42,125 nt of DNA from CAZWVR01 sp964637235 (GTDB taxonomy: Bacteria; Bacteroidota; Bacteroidia; Bacteroidales; S143-33), in the NCBI GenBank assembly GCA_964637235.1, contig CAZWVR010000011.1, forward strand, positions 1 to 42,125. Direction: 5' to 3'. The position numbers and the translations under genes were made by a program. Shown piece after piece: positions 6,797 through 15,280 of the stretch. A model generated the notes under the pieces. That model ran no database searches, was not told the origin of the DNA, and saw nothing but the letters and a program-made list of their open reading frames with translations. The stretch's first letter is position 1. The number at the start of each line of letters is the position of its first letter.

Positions 6797-7966
6797 TTAA
6801 GACTTGTTTTTTCCATCACTTTTAAGCCGAAATACAATGGGTAATTTCATAGAAACAGATACAGGTTTAGAATTCACATAAGCAGGTTTAAACTTCGGAA
6901 GTTTACTTATTACTTTCAGAGCTTCTCTATTGAGCACATCGTATTGACCTTTTACAATAGAGGGATTCTCAACTTCACCATTCTCATTTACTGTGAATTT
7001 AACAATAACAATGTCTTGCCAGTTATTATTTAAAGCTTCCTTCGGATATACGAGATTTTTTGCAATGAAGTTTCTCAATGCTTCATTACCTCCTGGAAAT
7101 ACCGGGAGTGTGGTATCCCTACCATAAGTAATCTCCCTTGTACCACTACTTGCAATAGATAACGTAGTGGATAAAAACAACGCAATGATTGTGAATAAGA
7201 GACGCATAGCTGTATGTTTTGGGGTTTGTATCATTAGTTGAAATCTCTTTTTTAACTTATTGCTGTTCAAAGTGTTAATGTTCGCTATTGGTGTAAGACC
7301 ATGAAATAAACTGATTGTCTGTAAATAATCTGTTATTGATACATTTTTTAATATTGCTCTATCAACGCTTAACTCATGGATAAACTTTAATTCTCGCAAG
7401 ATTATCCATAGAAAAGGATTATACCACTTAAATATTAGTAAGATATTCATTGCCCATAAATCAATATAATTTAAGCGTTTAATATGTTCATATTCATGCT
7501 CAATAACAATATTTTTTGTTTTATTGTCTAAATCTTTTGGTAAAAAAATCATCGTTCCAAAACTAAAAGGAATGTTTATTTCCTCTGTTTCAAAGATTTT
7601 GATATTTCCTTTTTTATATCTATTCTGGGCATTATGTTTAAGTTTTATAATTTTTATAAAAGAAACAAGTATTCTTAAAATCATCAACAAACTCATTATC
7701 AAATAAATGTAGAATAAAATATTACCATATGATTGAGAAATAGCTTTATCGGAATAAATAACGATTTTATGTAAAGTTAAATTTACAACAGAATTATGCA
7801 CAAAAGGAGTTTTCAAATGAATATAATTGGATATAAAAGGCATAAAAGCGGCATATAGAAGGAATATACGCCCCAAAAAAGCACTATTTTTGTACGAAAT
7901 AAAAACCTTCCAAATTAAATACAAGATTCCTGTCAATAATACTTGTTTCAAAATTAGATTAGTCAT
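6797..7966 (-). CDS. BlaR1-like M56 membrane metallopeptidase with TonB C-terminal domain
   Basis: Sensor-protease half of a BlaI/M56 pair: in the BlaR1/MecR1 family the inner-membrane zinc protease relieves repression by its partner repressor after signal sensing. The 389 residues contain N-terminal membrane segments (about 5-22, 30-47, 83-107), a cytoplasmic M56 domain with zinc motif H157-E-Y-E-H161 and the downstream HELSVDRA (197-204) carrying a further Glu, a last membrane segment (about 254-273), then an external TonB_C domain (about 290-381, containing VYPKEALNNNWQDIVIVKFT). There is no penicillin-binding sensor domain, so a beta-lactam signal is not implied; the TonB_C domain replaces it, as is common in Bacteroidota. 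The start overlaps the end of blaI by 8 nt. Confidence 0.9.
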   Translation of the reverse strand: MTNLILKQVLLTGILYLIWKVFISYKNSAFLGRIFLLYAAFMPFISNYIHLKTPFVHNSVVNLTLHKIVIYSDKAISQSYGNILFYIYLIMSLLMILRILVSFIKIIKLKHNAQNRYKKGNIKIFETEEINIPFSFGTMIFLPKDLDNKTKNIVIEHEYEHIKRLNYIDLWAMNILLIFKWYNPFLWIILRELKFIHELSVDRAILKNVSITDYLQTISLFHGLTPIANINTLNSNKLKKRFQLMIQTPKHTAMRLLFTIIALFLSTTLSIASSGTREITYGRDTTLPVFPGGNEALRNFIAKNLVYPKEALNNNWQDIVIVKFTVNENGEVENPSIVKGQYDVLNREALKVISKLPKFKPAYVNSKPVSVSMKLPIVFRLKSDGKNKS

Positions 7967-8336
7967 TTTGAGACTTTTTTTGTATTAACTTTTTAATATA
8001 TTCCTCGGTTTCTTTTAATTCTTTCAAGGTCAAATCATTTTCAGAAAAAGCAGAAATCAAATTTTTCAATGACTTGTCAAAATATTTATGCATAAAGTCC
8101 ATTAAAAAATTCCGAGAGTATTCTTTTTGGTTTATTATTGGATAATATACGAATACCCGTCCATAAGCCTTATGTGCTACAAAACCTTTTTTTTCTAAAA
8201 TTCTAACTATTGTTGCCACTGTATTATATGCAGGTTTTGGTTCTGGAATTTTGCTATAAATTTCCCCCATTGTTCCCTCTGAGATTTTCCATATAACCTG
8301 CATTACTTCCTCTTCGGCTTTTGTTAATGTTTTCAT
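7959..8336 (-). CDS. BlaI/MecI/CopY-family transcriptional repressor
   Basis: A 125-residue winged-helix repressor. The N-terminal DNA-binding domain reads MKTLTKAEEEVMQVIWKISE, then KPAYNTVATIVRILEKKGFV (recognition helix and wing start) and YYPIINQKEY; the C-terminal helices serve dimerisation and, in BlaI/MecI, carry the cleavage site used by the M56 partner. It is the first gene of a two-gene minus-strand operon with the M56 protease, overlapping it by 8 nt. Upstream lies a good promoter (8356-8386) embedded in three dyad repeats spaced by 20 bp, which argues for autoregulation. What else it represses cannot be read from this window; the divergent nrdJ is a possible second target. Confidence 0.92.
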   Translation of the reverse strand: MKTLTKAEEEVMQVIWKISEGTMGEIYSKIPEPKPAYNTVATIVRILEKKGFVAHKAYGRVFVYYPIINQKEYSRNFLMDFMHKYFDKSLKNLISAFSENDLTLKELKETEEYIKKLIQKKSQND

Positions 8337-8355
8337 TTTTCATTTTTTTACACTA

Positions 8356-8386
8356 CAAATATAAAACTAATATTTTAATTTGTCAA
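8356..8386 (-). promoter_or_regulatory. Promoter of the blaI-M56 operon
   Basis: On the minus strand, TTG (8384-8386), a 20-bp spacer and TATATTTG (8356-8363) match the Bacteroidota consensus. The leader would be about 13 nt. The first operator repeat lies between the two elements and the second starts at the -33 element. Confidence 0.72.
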
Positions 8387-8420
8387 CTATTTTTTTAGTT
8401 AAAAACCTATTTTTTTAGTT
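8365..8420. promoter_or_regulatory. Three tandem BlaI-type operator repeats, 20-bp period
   Basis: Three 16-bp dyads of the form AACTA-N6-TAGTT lie at 8365-8380 (aactaatattttaatt, one mismatch), 8385-8400 (aactatttttttagtt, perfect) and 8405-8420 (acctatttttttagtt, one mismatch). The centres are exactly 20 bp apart, two helical turns, so bound dimers would line one face of the DNA. They cover the spacer, the -33 element and the upstream region of the blaI promoter. Binding by this BlaI is inferred from position and symmetry. Confidence 0.65.
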
Positions 8421-8468
8421 TTTTAACATCTTGTTTTACATTTTATATTCTCAACTATCTAAAAATCA

Positions 8469-8484
8469 ATTTATTGCAATAAAT
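8469..8484. promoter_or_regulatory. 16-bp palindrome upstream of nrdJ
   Basis: atttattgcaataaat is a perfect palindrome about 90 bp before the nrdJ start and 48 bp beyond the last BlaI-type repeat. It may be an operator for nrdJ. It does not match the NrdR box as I know it. Confidence 0.35.
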
Positions 8485-8574
8485 AAAAAATTGTTAATAA
8501 AATGTGTATTAGTTAAAAAAATAAAATTTTATCTTGCCAGTTGCATAAATAAGAACAACGATATTTTTAAATAT

Positions 8575-11145
8575 ATGGAAATGAAAATAGAACAGCTTTC
8601 TTTAAAAGGACTGAAAAAAAAGAAAATTTACACTTTTGACGAAGCATTCGAGGCTAGTAAAAAATATTTTAACGGGGATGAACTGGCGGCTCGGGTGTGG
8701 GTAAATAAATATGCGCTAAAAGATTCCTTTGGCAATATATATGAGCTAACGCCAGAAGATATGCATAAACGAATGGCAAAAGAAATCGCCCGCATAGAAA
8801 ATAAATATCCAGAGCCACTCAGTGAAGAGCAAATATTCAATTTACTTGACCATTTTAAATATATAGTTCCACAAGGAGGACCGATGAGCGGGATAGGTAA
8901 TGATTATCAGATAGTTTCACTTTCCAATTGCTTTGTAATTGGATATGAACCGCCAGCAGATTCTTACGGAGGCATAATCCGAATAGATGAAGAACAAGTG
9001 CAAATAATGAAACGCCGTGGAGGAGTAGGACACGATCTATCCCATATCCGACCTAAGGGCTCGCCAGTAATGAATAGTGCTTTGACATCCACAGGTGTTG
9101 TTCCCTTTATGGAACGTTATTCAAATTCTACAAGAGAAGTTGCCCAAGATGGTCGTCGTGGTGCACTTATGCTTACAATTTCCATCAAACACCCTGATGC
9201 TGAGGATTTTATAGACGCTAAGATGACTCCCGGAAAAATTACTGGCGCAAATGTCTCTGTAAAAATTACTGACGAATTTATGAAGGCGGTTATTGAAGAC
9301 AAAGAATTTATACAACAATATCCCATTGATAGTGAAAATCCTAAATATACTAAAAAAGTAAATGCGCGTAAACTATGGCGTAAAATTATCCATAATGCAT
9401 GGAAAAGCGCCGAACCCGGCGTATTATTCTGGGATACCATTATACGCGAGTCCGTAGCTGACTGTTATGCAGATTTGGGTTTTAGAACAGTGGCAACTAA
9501 TCCTTGCGGCGAGATTCCTCTATGTCCTTATGATAGCTGCCGTCTTTTAGCTATAAATTTATATGGATATGTAAAAAATCCTTTCACAAAAGAAGCATAC
9601 TTCGACTTTGAATTATTCAAAAAACATGTTGCTTATGCCGTCAGAATTATGGACGATATAATTGACTTAGAAATTGAAAAAATTGATAAAATTCTGCAAA
9701 AGATTGAAAATGACCCGGAAACTGATGAAATTAAATTTGTAGAAAAAAATCTTTGGCTCAAAATAAAACAAAAAGCAATAGAAGGACGGCGTACAGGCAT
9801 AGGAATCACAGCAGAAGGTGATATGCTTGCTGCATTAGGTTTACGCTACGGTTCAAAGGAAGGTATTGAATTTTCAGAAAAAGTACATAAAACTATTGCA
9901 ATAGAAGCTTATAGAGCTTCTGCTTTATTGGCAAAAGAAAGAGGCGCCTTCCCAATCTATGATGCAAATAGAGAAAAAAATAATCCATATATCAATCGCA
10001 TAAAAAATGCGGCACCTGATGTATATGATCTTATGCTAAAATATGGACGAAGGAATATTTCTTTATTAACTATCGCGCCGACAGGATCAACAAGTATTCT
10101 GACGCAAACAACTTCCGGAATTGAGCCTGTTTTTATGATTTATTATAAAAGACGGCGTAAAGTAAATCCCAATGACCCGAAAGTTAAAGTTTCCTTCATT
10201 GACGAGGTCGGCGATGCTTGGGAGGAATATACAGTATTCCATCATAAATTCATTGAATGGTTAAAAGTCAATGGATATAATATTGAGGAAGTTCTCAATT
10301 ACGATGATAAAAAACTTCAAGAGATAATAAAAAAATCGCCGTATTATCGCGCTACTTCGCAAGATGTGGACTGGATAAATAAAGTAAAAATGCAGGGGAG
10401 GATACAAAAATGGGTGGATCACTCCATTAGTGTGACTATTAACCTACCTGAAAATGTTTCAGAGGATTTAGTAAATGAACTCTATATAACAGCATGGAAA
10501 GAAGGGTGCAAAGGTTTAACAATATATAGAGAAGGCTCACGTTCAGGGGTTCTTGTTTCTAATAAAAAAGAACAAGAACAAAAGCAATGTGAATCTCATC
10601 CACCAAAGAGACCCAAAGTTCTCGAAGCCGATGTAGTCCGCTTTAATAACAATAATGAAAAATGGATAGCCTTCATAGGGTTATTAAATGGACGACCTTA
10701 TGAAATATTTACAGGATTGGACGAACCGGAATATTTGCCTATTCCTAAAAATGTAAAAAAAGGTTATATAATTAAAGTCAAAGATGAAAAAGGCAACAAA
10801 AGATATGATTTTCAATATATTAATAAAGCGGGGTTCAAAGTGACTATTGAAGGGCTCTCCTATAAATTTAATCCGATTTTCTGGAATTATGCGAAGTTAA
10901 TTTCAGGTGTTTTACGGCACGGTATGCCAATTGAAAATGTTGTAGAATTAGTTTCATCTTTACATTTAGACAATGATACAATAAATACATGGAAACGCGG
11001 AGTAGAAAGGGCTTTAAAGCGCTATATTCCAGACGGAACACGACCTAAAAAGAAGGTAAAATGTCCACAATGTGGTTCGGAAGATATTGTCTATCAAGAA
11101 GGTTGTTTAGTATGCCGCTCTTGTGGATATTCTAAATGTGGGTAA
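8575..11145 (+). CDS. nrdJ: Adenosylcobalamin-dependent (class II) ribonucleotide reductase
   Basis: Reduces ribonucleotides to deoxyribonucleotides with a radical generated from coenzyme B12, independent of oxygen. Starting at the ATG of MEMKIEQLSL (8575) the product has 856 residues; the frame stays open 48 codons further up but that part is low-complexity and unlike the family. Visible motifs are LSNCF with C119 (active-site redox Cys), NPCGE with C311 (the second redox cysteine region) and the finger loop APTGSTSILT. A TSCPD-type segment (about 700-800) precedes a C-terminal zinc-ribbon-like block CPQCG...CLVCRSCGYSKCG whose last cysteines can act as the thiol shuttle. No cobalamin riboswitch or NrdR box is evident upstream. 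It is divergent from blaI, and no clear promoter is recognisable. Confidence 0.93.
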   Translation: MEMKIEQLSLKGLKKKKIYTFDEAFEASKKYFNGDELAARVWVNKYALKDSFGNIYELTPEDMHKRMAKEIARIENKYPEPLSEEQIFNLLDHFKYIVPQGGPMSGIGNDYQIVSLSNCFVIGYEPPADSYGGIIRIDEEQVQIMKRRGGVGHDLSHIRPKGSPVMNSALTSTGVVPFMERYSNSTREVAQDGRRGALMLTISIKHPDAEDFIDAKMTPGKITGANVSVKITDEFMKAVIEDKEFIQQYPIDSENPKYTKKVNARKLWRKIIHNAWKSAEPGVLFWDTIIRESVADCYADLGFRTVATNPCGEIPLCPYDSCRLLAINLYGYVKNPFTKEAYFDFELFKKHVAYAVRIMDDIIDLEIEKIDKILQKIENDPETDEIKFVEKNLWLKIKQKAIEGRRTGIGITAEGDMLAALGLRYGSKEGIEFSEKVHKTIAIEAYRASALLAKERGAFPIYDANREKNNPYINRIKNAAPDVYDLMLKYGRRNISLLTIAPTGSTSILTQTTSGIEPVFMIYYKRRRKVNPNDPKVKVSFIDEVGDAWEEYTVFHHKFIEWLKVNGYNIEEVLNYDDKKLQEIIKKSPYYRATSQDVDWINKVKMQGRIQKWVDHSISVTINLPENVSEDLVNELYITAWKEGCKGLTIYREGSRSGVLVSNKKEQEQKQCESHPPKRPKVLEADVVRFNNNNEKWIAFIGLLNGRPYEIFTGLDEPEYLPIPKNVKKGYIIKVKDEKGNKRYDFQYINKAGFKVTIEGLSYKFNPIFWNYAKLISGVLRHGMPIENVVELVSSLHLDNDTINTWKRGVERALKRYIPDGTRPKKKVKCPQCGSEDIVYQEGCLVCRSCGYSKCG

Positions 11146-11242
11146 AATATAAACATCTAAATAATAAACAAAGAGGATATCCAAGAAGTCAACAATAAAA
11201 ATGATATTGCTATAACATATTGATTTTTAATTTTTTACTTTT

Positions 11243-11279
11243 AACTTCCCCTCTGATTACGAACAGAGGGGAAGTTTTC
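11243..11279 (+). terminator. Terminator between nrdJ and the convergent rel gene
   Basis: Perfect 13-bp arms aacttcccctctg (11243-11255) and cagaggggaagtt (11264-11276) with an 8-nt loop; four T follow on the plus strand (counting the two at the stem end). The minus side has no T run, so it serves mainly nrdJ. Confidence 0.7.
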
Positions 11280-11334
11280 AGACAGTCTTTACATATTATA
11301 AAATTCGCTATAAATTAGAAAGGTCTGACTAAGA

Positions 11335-13533
11335 TTAAGTATTTTCTTCGGTTGTAATAGATAGAAAATAAACAGCTTTAAGTTTTTTGAGTTTTTTTTC
11401 AATCTCTTTTATATAACTTTTCTCCTTAACATAAAATTCTATTTCTCCTGCTACATAATTTTCGATTGGATTTTGAAGTTTAGTATCAGTTTCGTCTTGA
11501 ATATCAGCGTGATTAGTAGTCATACACACACGTTTTAAATTTAAATTTAGATCTTTGTAAAATATTTGTGCAATTTGGTAGTATAATCCAAACTGATCTT
11601 CGGAGCGGAATACTATTTTAACACTAATAGAAGGAGTTTTTATTTTTTCAAAATTTATATATGAAGGCTTTAAATTGTGTTTTTTGACGTAATTTCTTAG
11701 ATTCTTACAATCTTTTTTATGCAAAACAATTTTGTCGTTTTCTTCAATGTAAAAGACTTCATCTGTAAAGTCAGGTTTACAACAATCAGCAAGTTCAATT
11801 GTAGCTTTTTTAAAGCGACGTTTACCCAATATAAGATTAAAAAATGACTGATTTTTAGCTTGTAAGAAGTCGTTTATTTGTTTTATAAATTGTTTATCTG
11901 TGGCAAGTTTTTCAAGAAATTCAAATTCATAGGAAAAATTAAATTTTTTCGTTAGGGAGGCAATCAAGGAGTCTTTTTCCTGTTCTTTGATATTATTTCT
12001 TAATAGCAAATTAGCGAATATTCGTTCACCTTGTTTTGCTAATTCATTTTGTTTTAAAATTTGTGAATACTCTTGTAAAAACTCAGGTATAGTTATATAA
12101 TTTAAAAGATCTTTTGAGGGTTCTTTATTTTGATAAGTAATTATTTCCACTCTATCACCGGGACGTAGGATATAATCTGGCTTTTGGAGTTTACCATTTA
12201 TTTTTACACCGATAAATTTTTTAGCTAATTCAGAGTTTATAAAAAATGCGAAATCTACGGCAGTAGAGCCCTTAGGGATAGATATAGGTTCCCCTTTTCT
12301 GGTATAAACGACTATTTTATCACTTTGAAATATATCTAAATACTCATCTTGTAGGAAATTTTCGAAGCTATCTAAGTGTTTTATAAGCTGTTTAAGTTTT
12401 TCATCAAAAACAGTTTGCTCTATTTTAATACCTTTATATTTATAATGTGCAGCGATACCGTGTTCTGCAATATCGTGCATACGTTCGGAGCGTATTTGTA
12501 TTTCGAGCCATTTACCTTTTGCTTTAACTGTAATGTGCAGAGCTTCATATTCATTTTTAGGTTCTTTTATCCAATCTCTGCGACGTTCAGGGAGTTCCTC
12601 TGGATAAATATTTTTGATTATTTTTTCTACCTGATAGCATTCTTGTTTTTCAGTTTCATTGCTTTTAGGGGTTATTATTATCCTAATCGCATAAATATCG
12701 TATATTTGCTCAATAGTTAATTTTTTACGAATAAGTTTTTTGTAGATAGAATAAATACTTTTTTGTCTGCTATGAATAGAAAATTTAAAACCTGCATCTA
12801 ATAGGGCTTTAATTATAGGCAAAGAAATTCTATTGAGGTAGATAAGACTTTTTCGTTCCGAGGTTTTTATATGGGATAGTATATAATTGAATTTTTTAGG
12901 GTTTAGAACTTTAAAAGCTCTATCTTCCAATTCGTGTTTTATGGAATATAAGCCTAATATTTCTGTAAAAGGGACATATACCAGTAATGTTTCTTTGGCA
13001 ATTTGCTTTTGTCGTTCTGAATTTAGGGCAAAAATAGTCCTCATATTATCAAGTCTATCTGCTATTTTCACGTAAATAACTCTTATATCAGGGATTGAGG
13101 ATAGCATTTGCTTATAATATTCAGTTTTTGTTTCGGAAAAGAATTGGGAGGTTCCTTTAATATTAGTTAAACTACTGACTAAGTTTGAAATTTTTTCTCC
13201 GAATAAAAATTTAATATCTTGGATAGAAGTATCGGTTTCTGCTATTATATCGTGTAATAAGGCAGCTATTATAGAATTACTATCTAATCCGATATCAAAA
13301 GCTACAATTTTAGCAACGCTAAGATTATGATATATAAAAAGATCACCTGAGCGTCTTTTTCTATCGCTAAAAGCTTGTTTCATAAATTCATAAGCCTTTC
13401 TGATATTTTTTTCATCATTTTGGCATCTACGGCAGGTTTTAAGAAACTCTTCAAATTCTTGATCTATTTTTTCAATATCTGTATGAGGTCTATAAATTTG
13501 ATTTTGAGAGTAAATAGATGGTATAAAGCTCAT
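11335..13533 (-). CDS. RelA/SpoT-family (p)ppGpp enzyme with altered hydrolase motif
   Basis: Stringent-response protein with the full Rel layout: HD-type hydrolase domain, synthetase domain, TGS (IVVYTRKGEPISIPKGSTAV), zinc-finger/helical region (LADCCKPDF...HKKDCKN) and C-terminal ACT. Synthetase residues are present (RQKSIYSIYKKL, YDIYAIRII, EYEALH, LEIQIRS). In the HD domain the metal-binding His, His-Asp and Asp are kept (YHN, LLHD, ADRLDNMRT), but the usual HDxxED reads HDIIAE: the catalytic Glu-Asp pair is Ala-Glu, and DRLHN is DRLDN. Synthesis without efficient ppGpp hydrolysis is therefore likely (inference). The start MSFIPSIY at 13533 gives 732 residues; an ATG at 13557 would add eight. 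A 15-bp palindrome lies upstream. Another Rel/SpoT enzyme elsewhere would be expected. Confidence 0.9.
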   Translation of the reverse strand: MSFIPSIYSQNQIYRPHTDIEKIDQEFEEFLKTCRRCQNDEKNIRKAYEFMKQAFSDRKRRSGDLFIYHNLSVAKIVAFDIGLDSNSIIAALLHDIIAETDTSIQDIKFLFGEKISNLVSSLTNIKGTSQFFSETKTEYYKQMLSSIPDIRVIYVKIADRLDNMRTIFALNSERQKQIAKETLLVYVPFTEILGLYSIKHELEDRAFKVLNPKKFNYILSHIKTSERKSLIYLNRISLPIIKALLDAGFKFSIHSRQKSIYSIYKKLIRKKLTIEQIYDIYAIRIIITPKSNETEKQECYQVEKIIKNIYPEELPERRRDWIKEPKNEYEALHITVKAKGKWLEIQIRSERMHDIAEHGIAAHYKYKGIKIEQTVFDEKLKQLIKHLDSFENFLQDEYLDIFQSDKIVVYTRKGEPISIPKGSTAVDFAFFINSELAKKFIGVKINGKLQKPDYILRPGDRVEIITYQNKEPSKDLLNYITIPEFLQEYSQILKQNELAKQGERIFANLLLRNNIKEQEKDSLIASLTKKFNFSYEFEFLEKLATDKQFIKQINDFLQAKNQSFFNLILGKRRFKKATIELADCCKPDFTDEVFYIEENDKIVLHKKDCKNLRNYVKKHNLKPSYINFEKIKTPSISVKIVFRSEDQFGLYYQIAQIFYKDLNLNLKRVCMTTNHADIQDETDTKLQNPIENYVAGEIEFYVKEKSYIKEIEKKLKKLKAVYFLSITTEENT

Positions 13534-13574
13534 AAATGTTTTTTGGAAAAATAGCAAAAAAAGGGTAATTATTC

Positions 13575-13589
13575 AAGTAAAGTTTACTT
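13575..13589. promoter_or_regulatory. Palindrome upstream of the rel gene
   Basis: aagtaaa-g-tttactt, a perfect 7+1+7 dyad, lies 41 bp upstream of the preferred rel start. The 137-bp divergent region between rel and upp has no clear TAnnTTTG match, so its relation to a promoter is unknown. Confidence 0.3.
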
Positions 13590-13694
13590 AATAGAGCCAG
13601 AGCGATATTGGTAATAGTCTTGATTTAAATTTTATCAAAAAAGCAAAATCATAATTTTTTTTCATTAATAAAAAAATTTATTTTTACGGAAAAA

Positions 13695-14321
13695 ATGAAA
13701 AATTTTGAAATCGTCACCCACCCTCTTATTGAACAGAAGCTCAGATATTTACGTGAAAAAACAACTCCAAACCGAGAATTTAAAAAACTTCTTTCGGAAA
13801 TCTCTTACCTTATGGCTTTTGAAATAACACGAGACCTAAAACTTAAACCTGTGGAAATAGAAACGCCTTTGGAAAAAACTACTGCATACGAAATTGACGA
13901 ACATATTGCAATTGTTCCCATTTTACGGGCTGGTTTAGGGATGGTGGACGGAATTTTAGATTTAATACCTACTGCTAAGGTCGGACACATAGGTTTATAT
14001 CGTGATGAAAATACTTTACAGCCTAAGGAATATTATTGCAAACTACCAAAAGATATATCAGAGAGACTTGTCATACTATTGGATCCGATGTTAGCTACTG
14101 GACATTCAGTTGTATATGCTATTGATTTATTAAAGCGACATAATGTCAAGCATATAAAATTCGTATCTGTTGTTGCTTCTCCGCAAGGCGTAGCTCTTCT
14201 TAATAGCAAACATCCTGATGTACAAGCTTACTCAGCGGCTTTGGATAGAGGTCTAAATGAACACGGATATATTTTACCCGGCTTAGGAGATTGTGGAGAT
14301 AGACTATTTGGAACTGAATAA
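13695..14321 (+). CDS. upp: Uracil phosphoribosyltransferase
   Basis: Pyrimidine salvage: converts uracil and PRPP to UMP. The 208-residue product carries IVPILRAGLGMVDGI (uracil/PRPP-site region), the PRPP loop VILLDPMLATGHSV and the C-terminal uracil-binding block AALDRGLNEHGYILPGLGD followed by CGDRLFGT, all typical. Cytoplasmic, complete. It is divergent from rel and convergent with the DUF4340 gene, whose stop is only 12 nt away; no hairpin separates the two 3' ends. Confidence 0.95.
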   Translation: MKNFEIVTHPLIEQKLRYLREKTTPNREFKKLLSEISYLMAFEITRDLKLKPVEIETPLEKTTAYEIDEHIAIVPILRAGLGMVDGILDLIPTAKVGHIGLYRDENTLQPKEYYCKLPKDISERLVILLDPMLATGHSVVYAIDLLKRHNVKHIKFVSVVASPQGVALLNSKHPDVQAYSAALDRGLNEHGYILPGLGDCGDRLFGTE

Positions 14322-14333
14322 AACTCGTAAATA

Positions 14334-15248
14334 TCATTTTTGTATAAAATAGTCAGCATTTTTAAGAATTAAGTCAAAGTCATAGTATTTACAAAGGACT
14401 TTTTTACCATTTACTTGACCAATAAATTCGTCATTATTATTTGGGATTTTATAGCCTTTAAGTTTGACGTCATAGCCTTTATTATCTCTAACTTCAATTT
14501 CAAAAAATAGATTATGAGCATCGAATAAAGATGTATCTTTTAGGATTTTTTTATACCTAACATCTTGAAAATGAGTTAAATAAAAAGATAAATTTTCTTT
14601 ATTCAAATTTTTATACGATTTACCATTTTCATACAATAGAAAATCATTTTTTACCTTTTTAAGAGTAAAACTCTGTTGTGGGTTATGTGGATATTTTAAA
14701 TCTATATAGGTTATTTGTTCAGGATTAAATTTAAAGATGGAATTGGTCTCCCAATAGGTAAAATCTGGCTTAAAATTCAGGCGGAGGTCAAAATTATGAG
14801 AAGGTATGTAAATTATATATGGCGAGAAAGTGTCAATTTTTGCGAAATTACCCTCTTTATTTTGAGTTGCCTCGCCTAATAAAATAGTTTTCTTGGCGTT
14901 TGAGGTAAAAATTACTATTCTAAGTGCCTTTTGCAGTTTTTTATTTACAAAATTCAGAGCATTATTAGGGACAGGAGTTTTAACTTCCAACATTTGCAAA
15001 GTAAGCAAGGCTTTTTTAATATGTTTATCATTAGCTGCGGTTCTATGATTTACGAACCACTGCTTCCCATTACGAGAGAGTATAATTGTATCATAATCTT
15101 TGATAATCATAAAACTATCAACGCTATTGGGATTTTTAATAGCAAAGTCTGTCTCCTTTGGATTTACAGTGCTATCGGGATTGAAAAATAATAAATAAAC
15201 AGCAATAATGATTATAGCAGCAGCGAGTAAGATTATTAGCTTTTTCAT
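14334..15248 (-). CDS. DUF4340-like membrane-anchored protein
   Basis: A 304-residue protein with one N-terminal hydrophobic segment (KKLIILLAAAIIIIAVYLLF), then a soluble, mostly beta-strand body that would be outside the cytoplasmic membrane. Phrases such as GKQWFVNHRTAANDKHIKKA and LLGEATQNKEGNFAKI resemble DUF4340 proteins, often encoded next to ABC-type gliding/export genes, but here the neighbour is topoisomerase IV. It follows that gene with a 32-bp gap on the same strand, so it is probably the second gene of that operon. No catalytic motif is recognised; function unknown. Confidence 0.7.
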   Translation of the reverse strand: MKKLIILLAAAIIIIAVYLLFFNPDSTVNPKETDFAIKNPNSVDSFMIIKDYDTIILSRNGKQWFVNHRTAANDKHIKKALLTLQMLEVKTPVPNNALNFVNKKLQKALRIVIFTSNAKKTILLGEATQNKEGNFAKIDTFSPYIIYIPSHNFDLRLNFKPDFTYWETNSIFKFNPEQITYIDLKYPHNPQQSFTLKKVKNDFLLYENGKSYKNLNKENLSFYLTHFQDVRYKKILKDTSLFDAHNLFFEIEVRDNKGYDVKLKGYKIPNNNDEFIGQVNGKKVLCKYYDFDLILKNADYFIQK

Positions 15249-15280
15249 TTTTCATAAACTTGGCATTAACTTATTAACAA

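Noticed and set aside
8421..8574. Cobalamin riboswitch or NrdR box before nrdJ
   Set aside because: No B12-box-like core or paired NrdR repeats are visible; the region is nearly all A/T.
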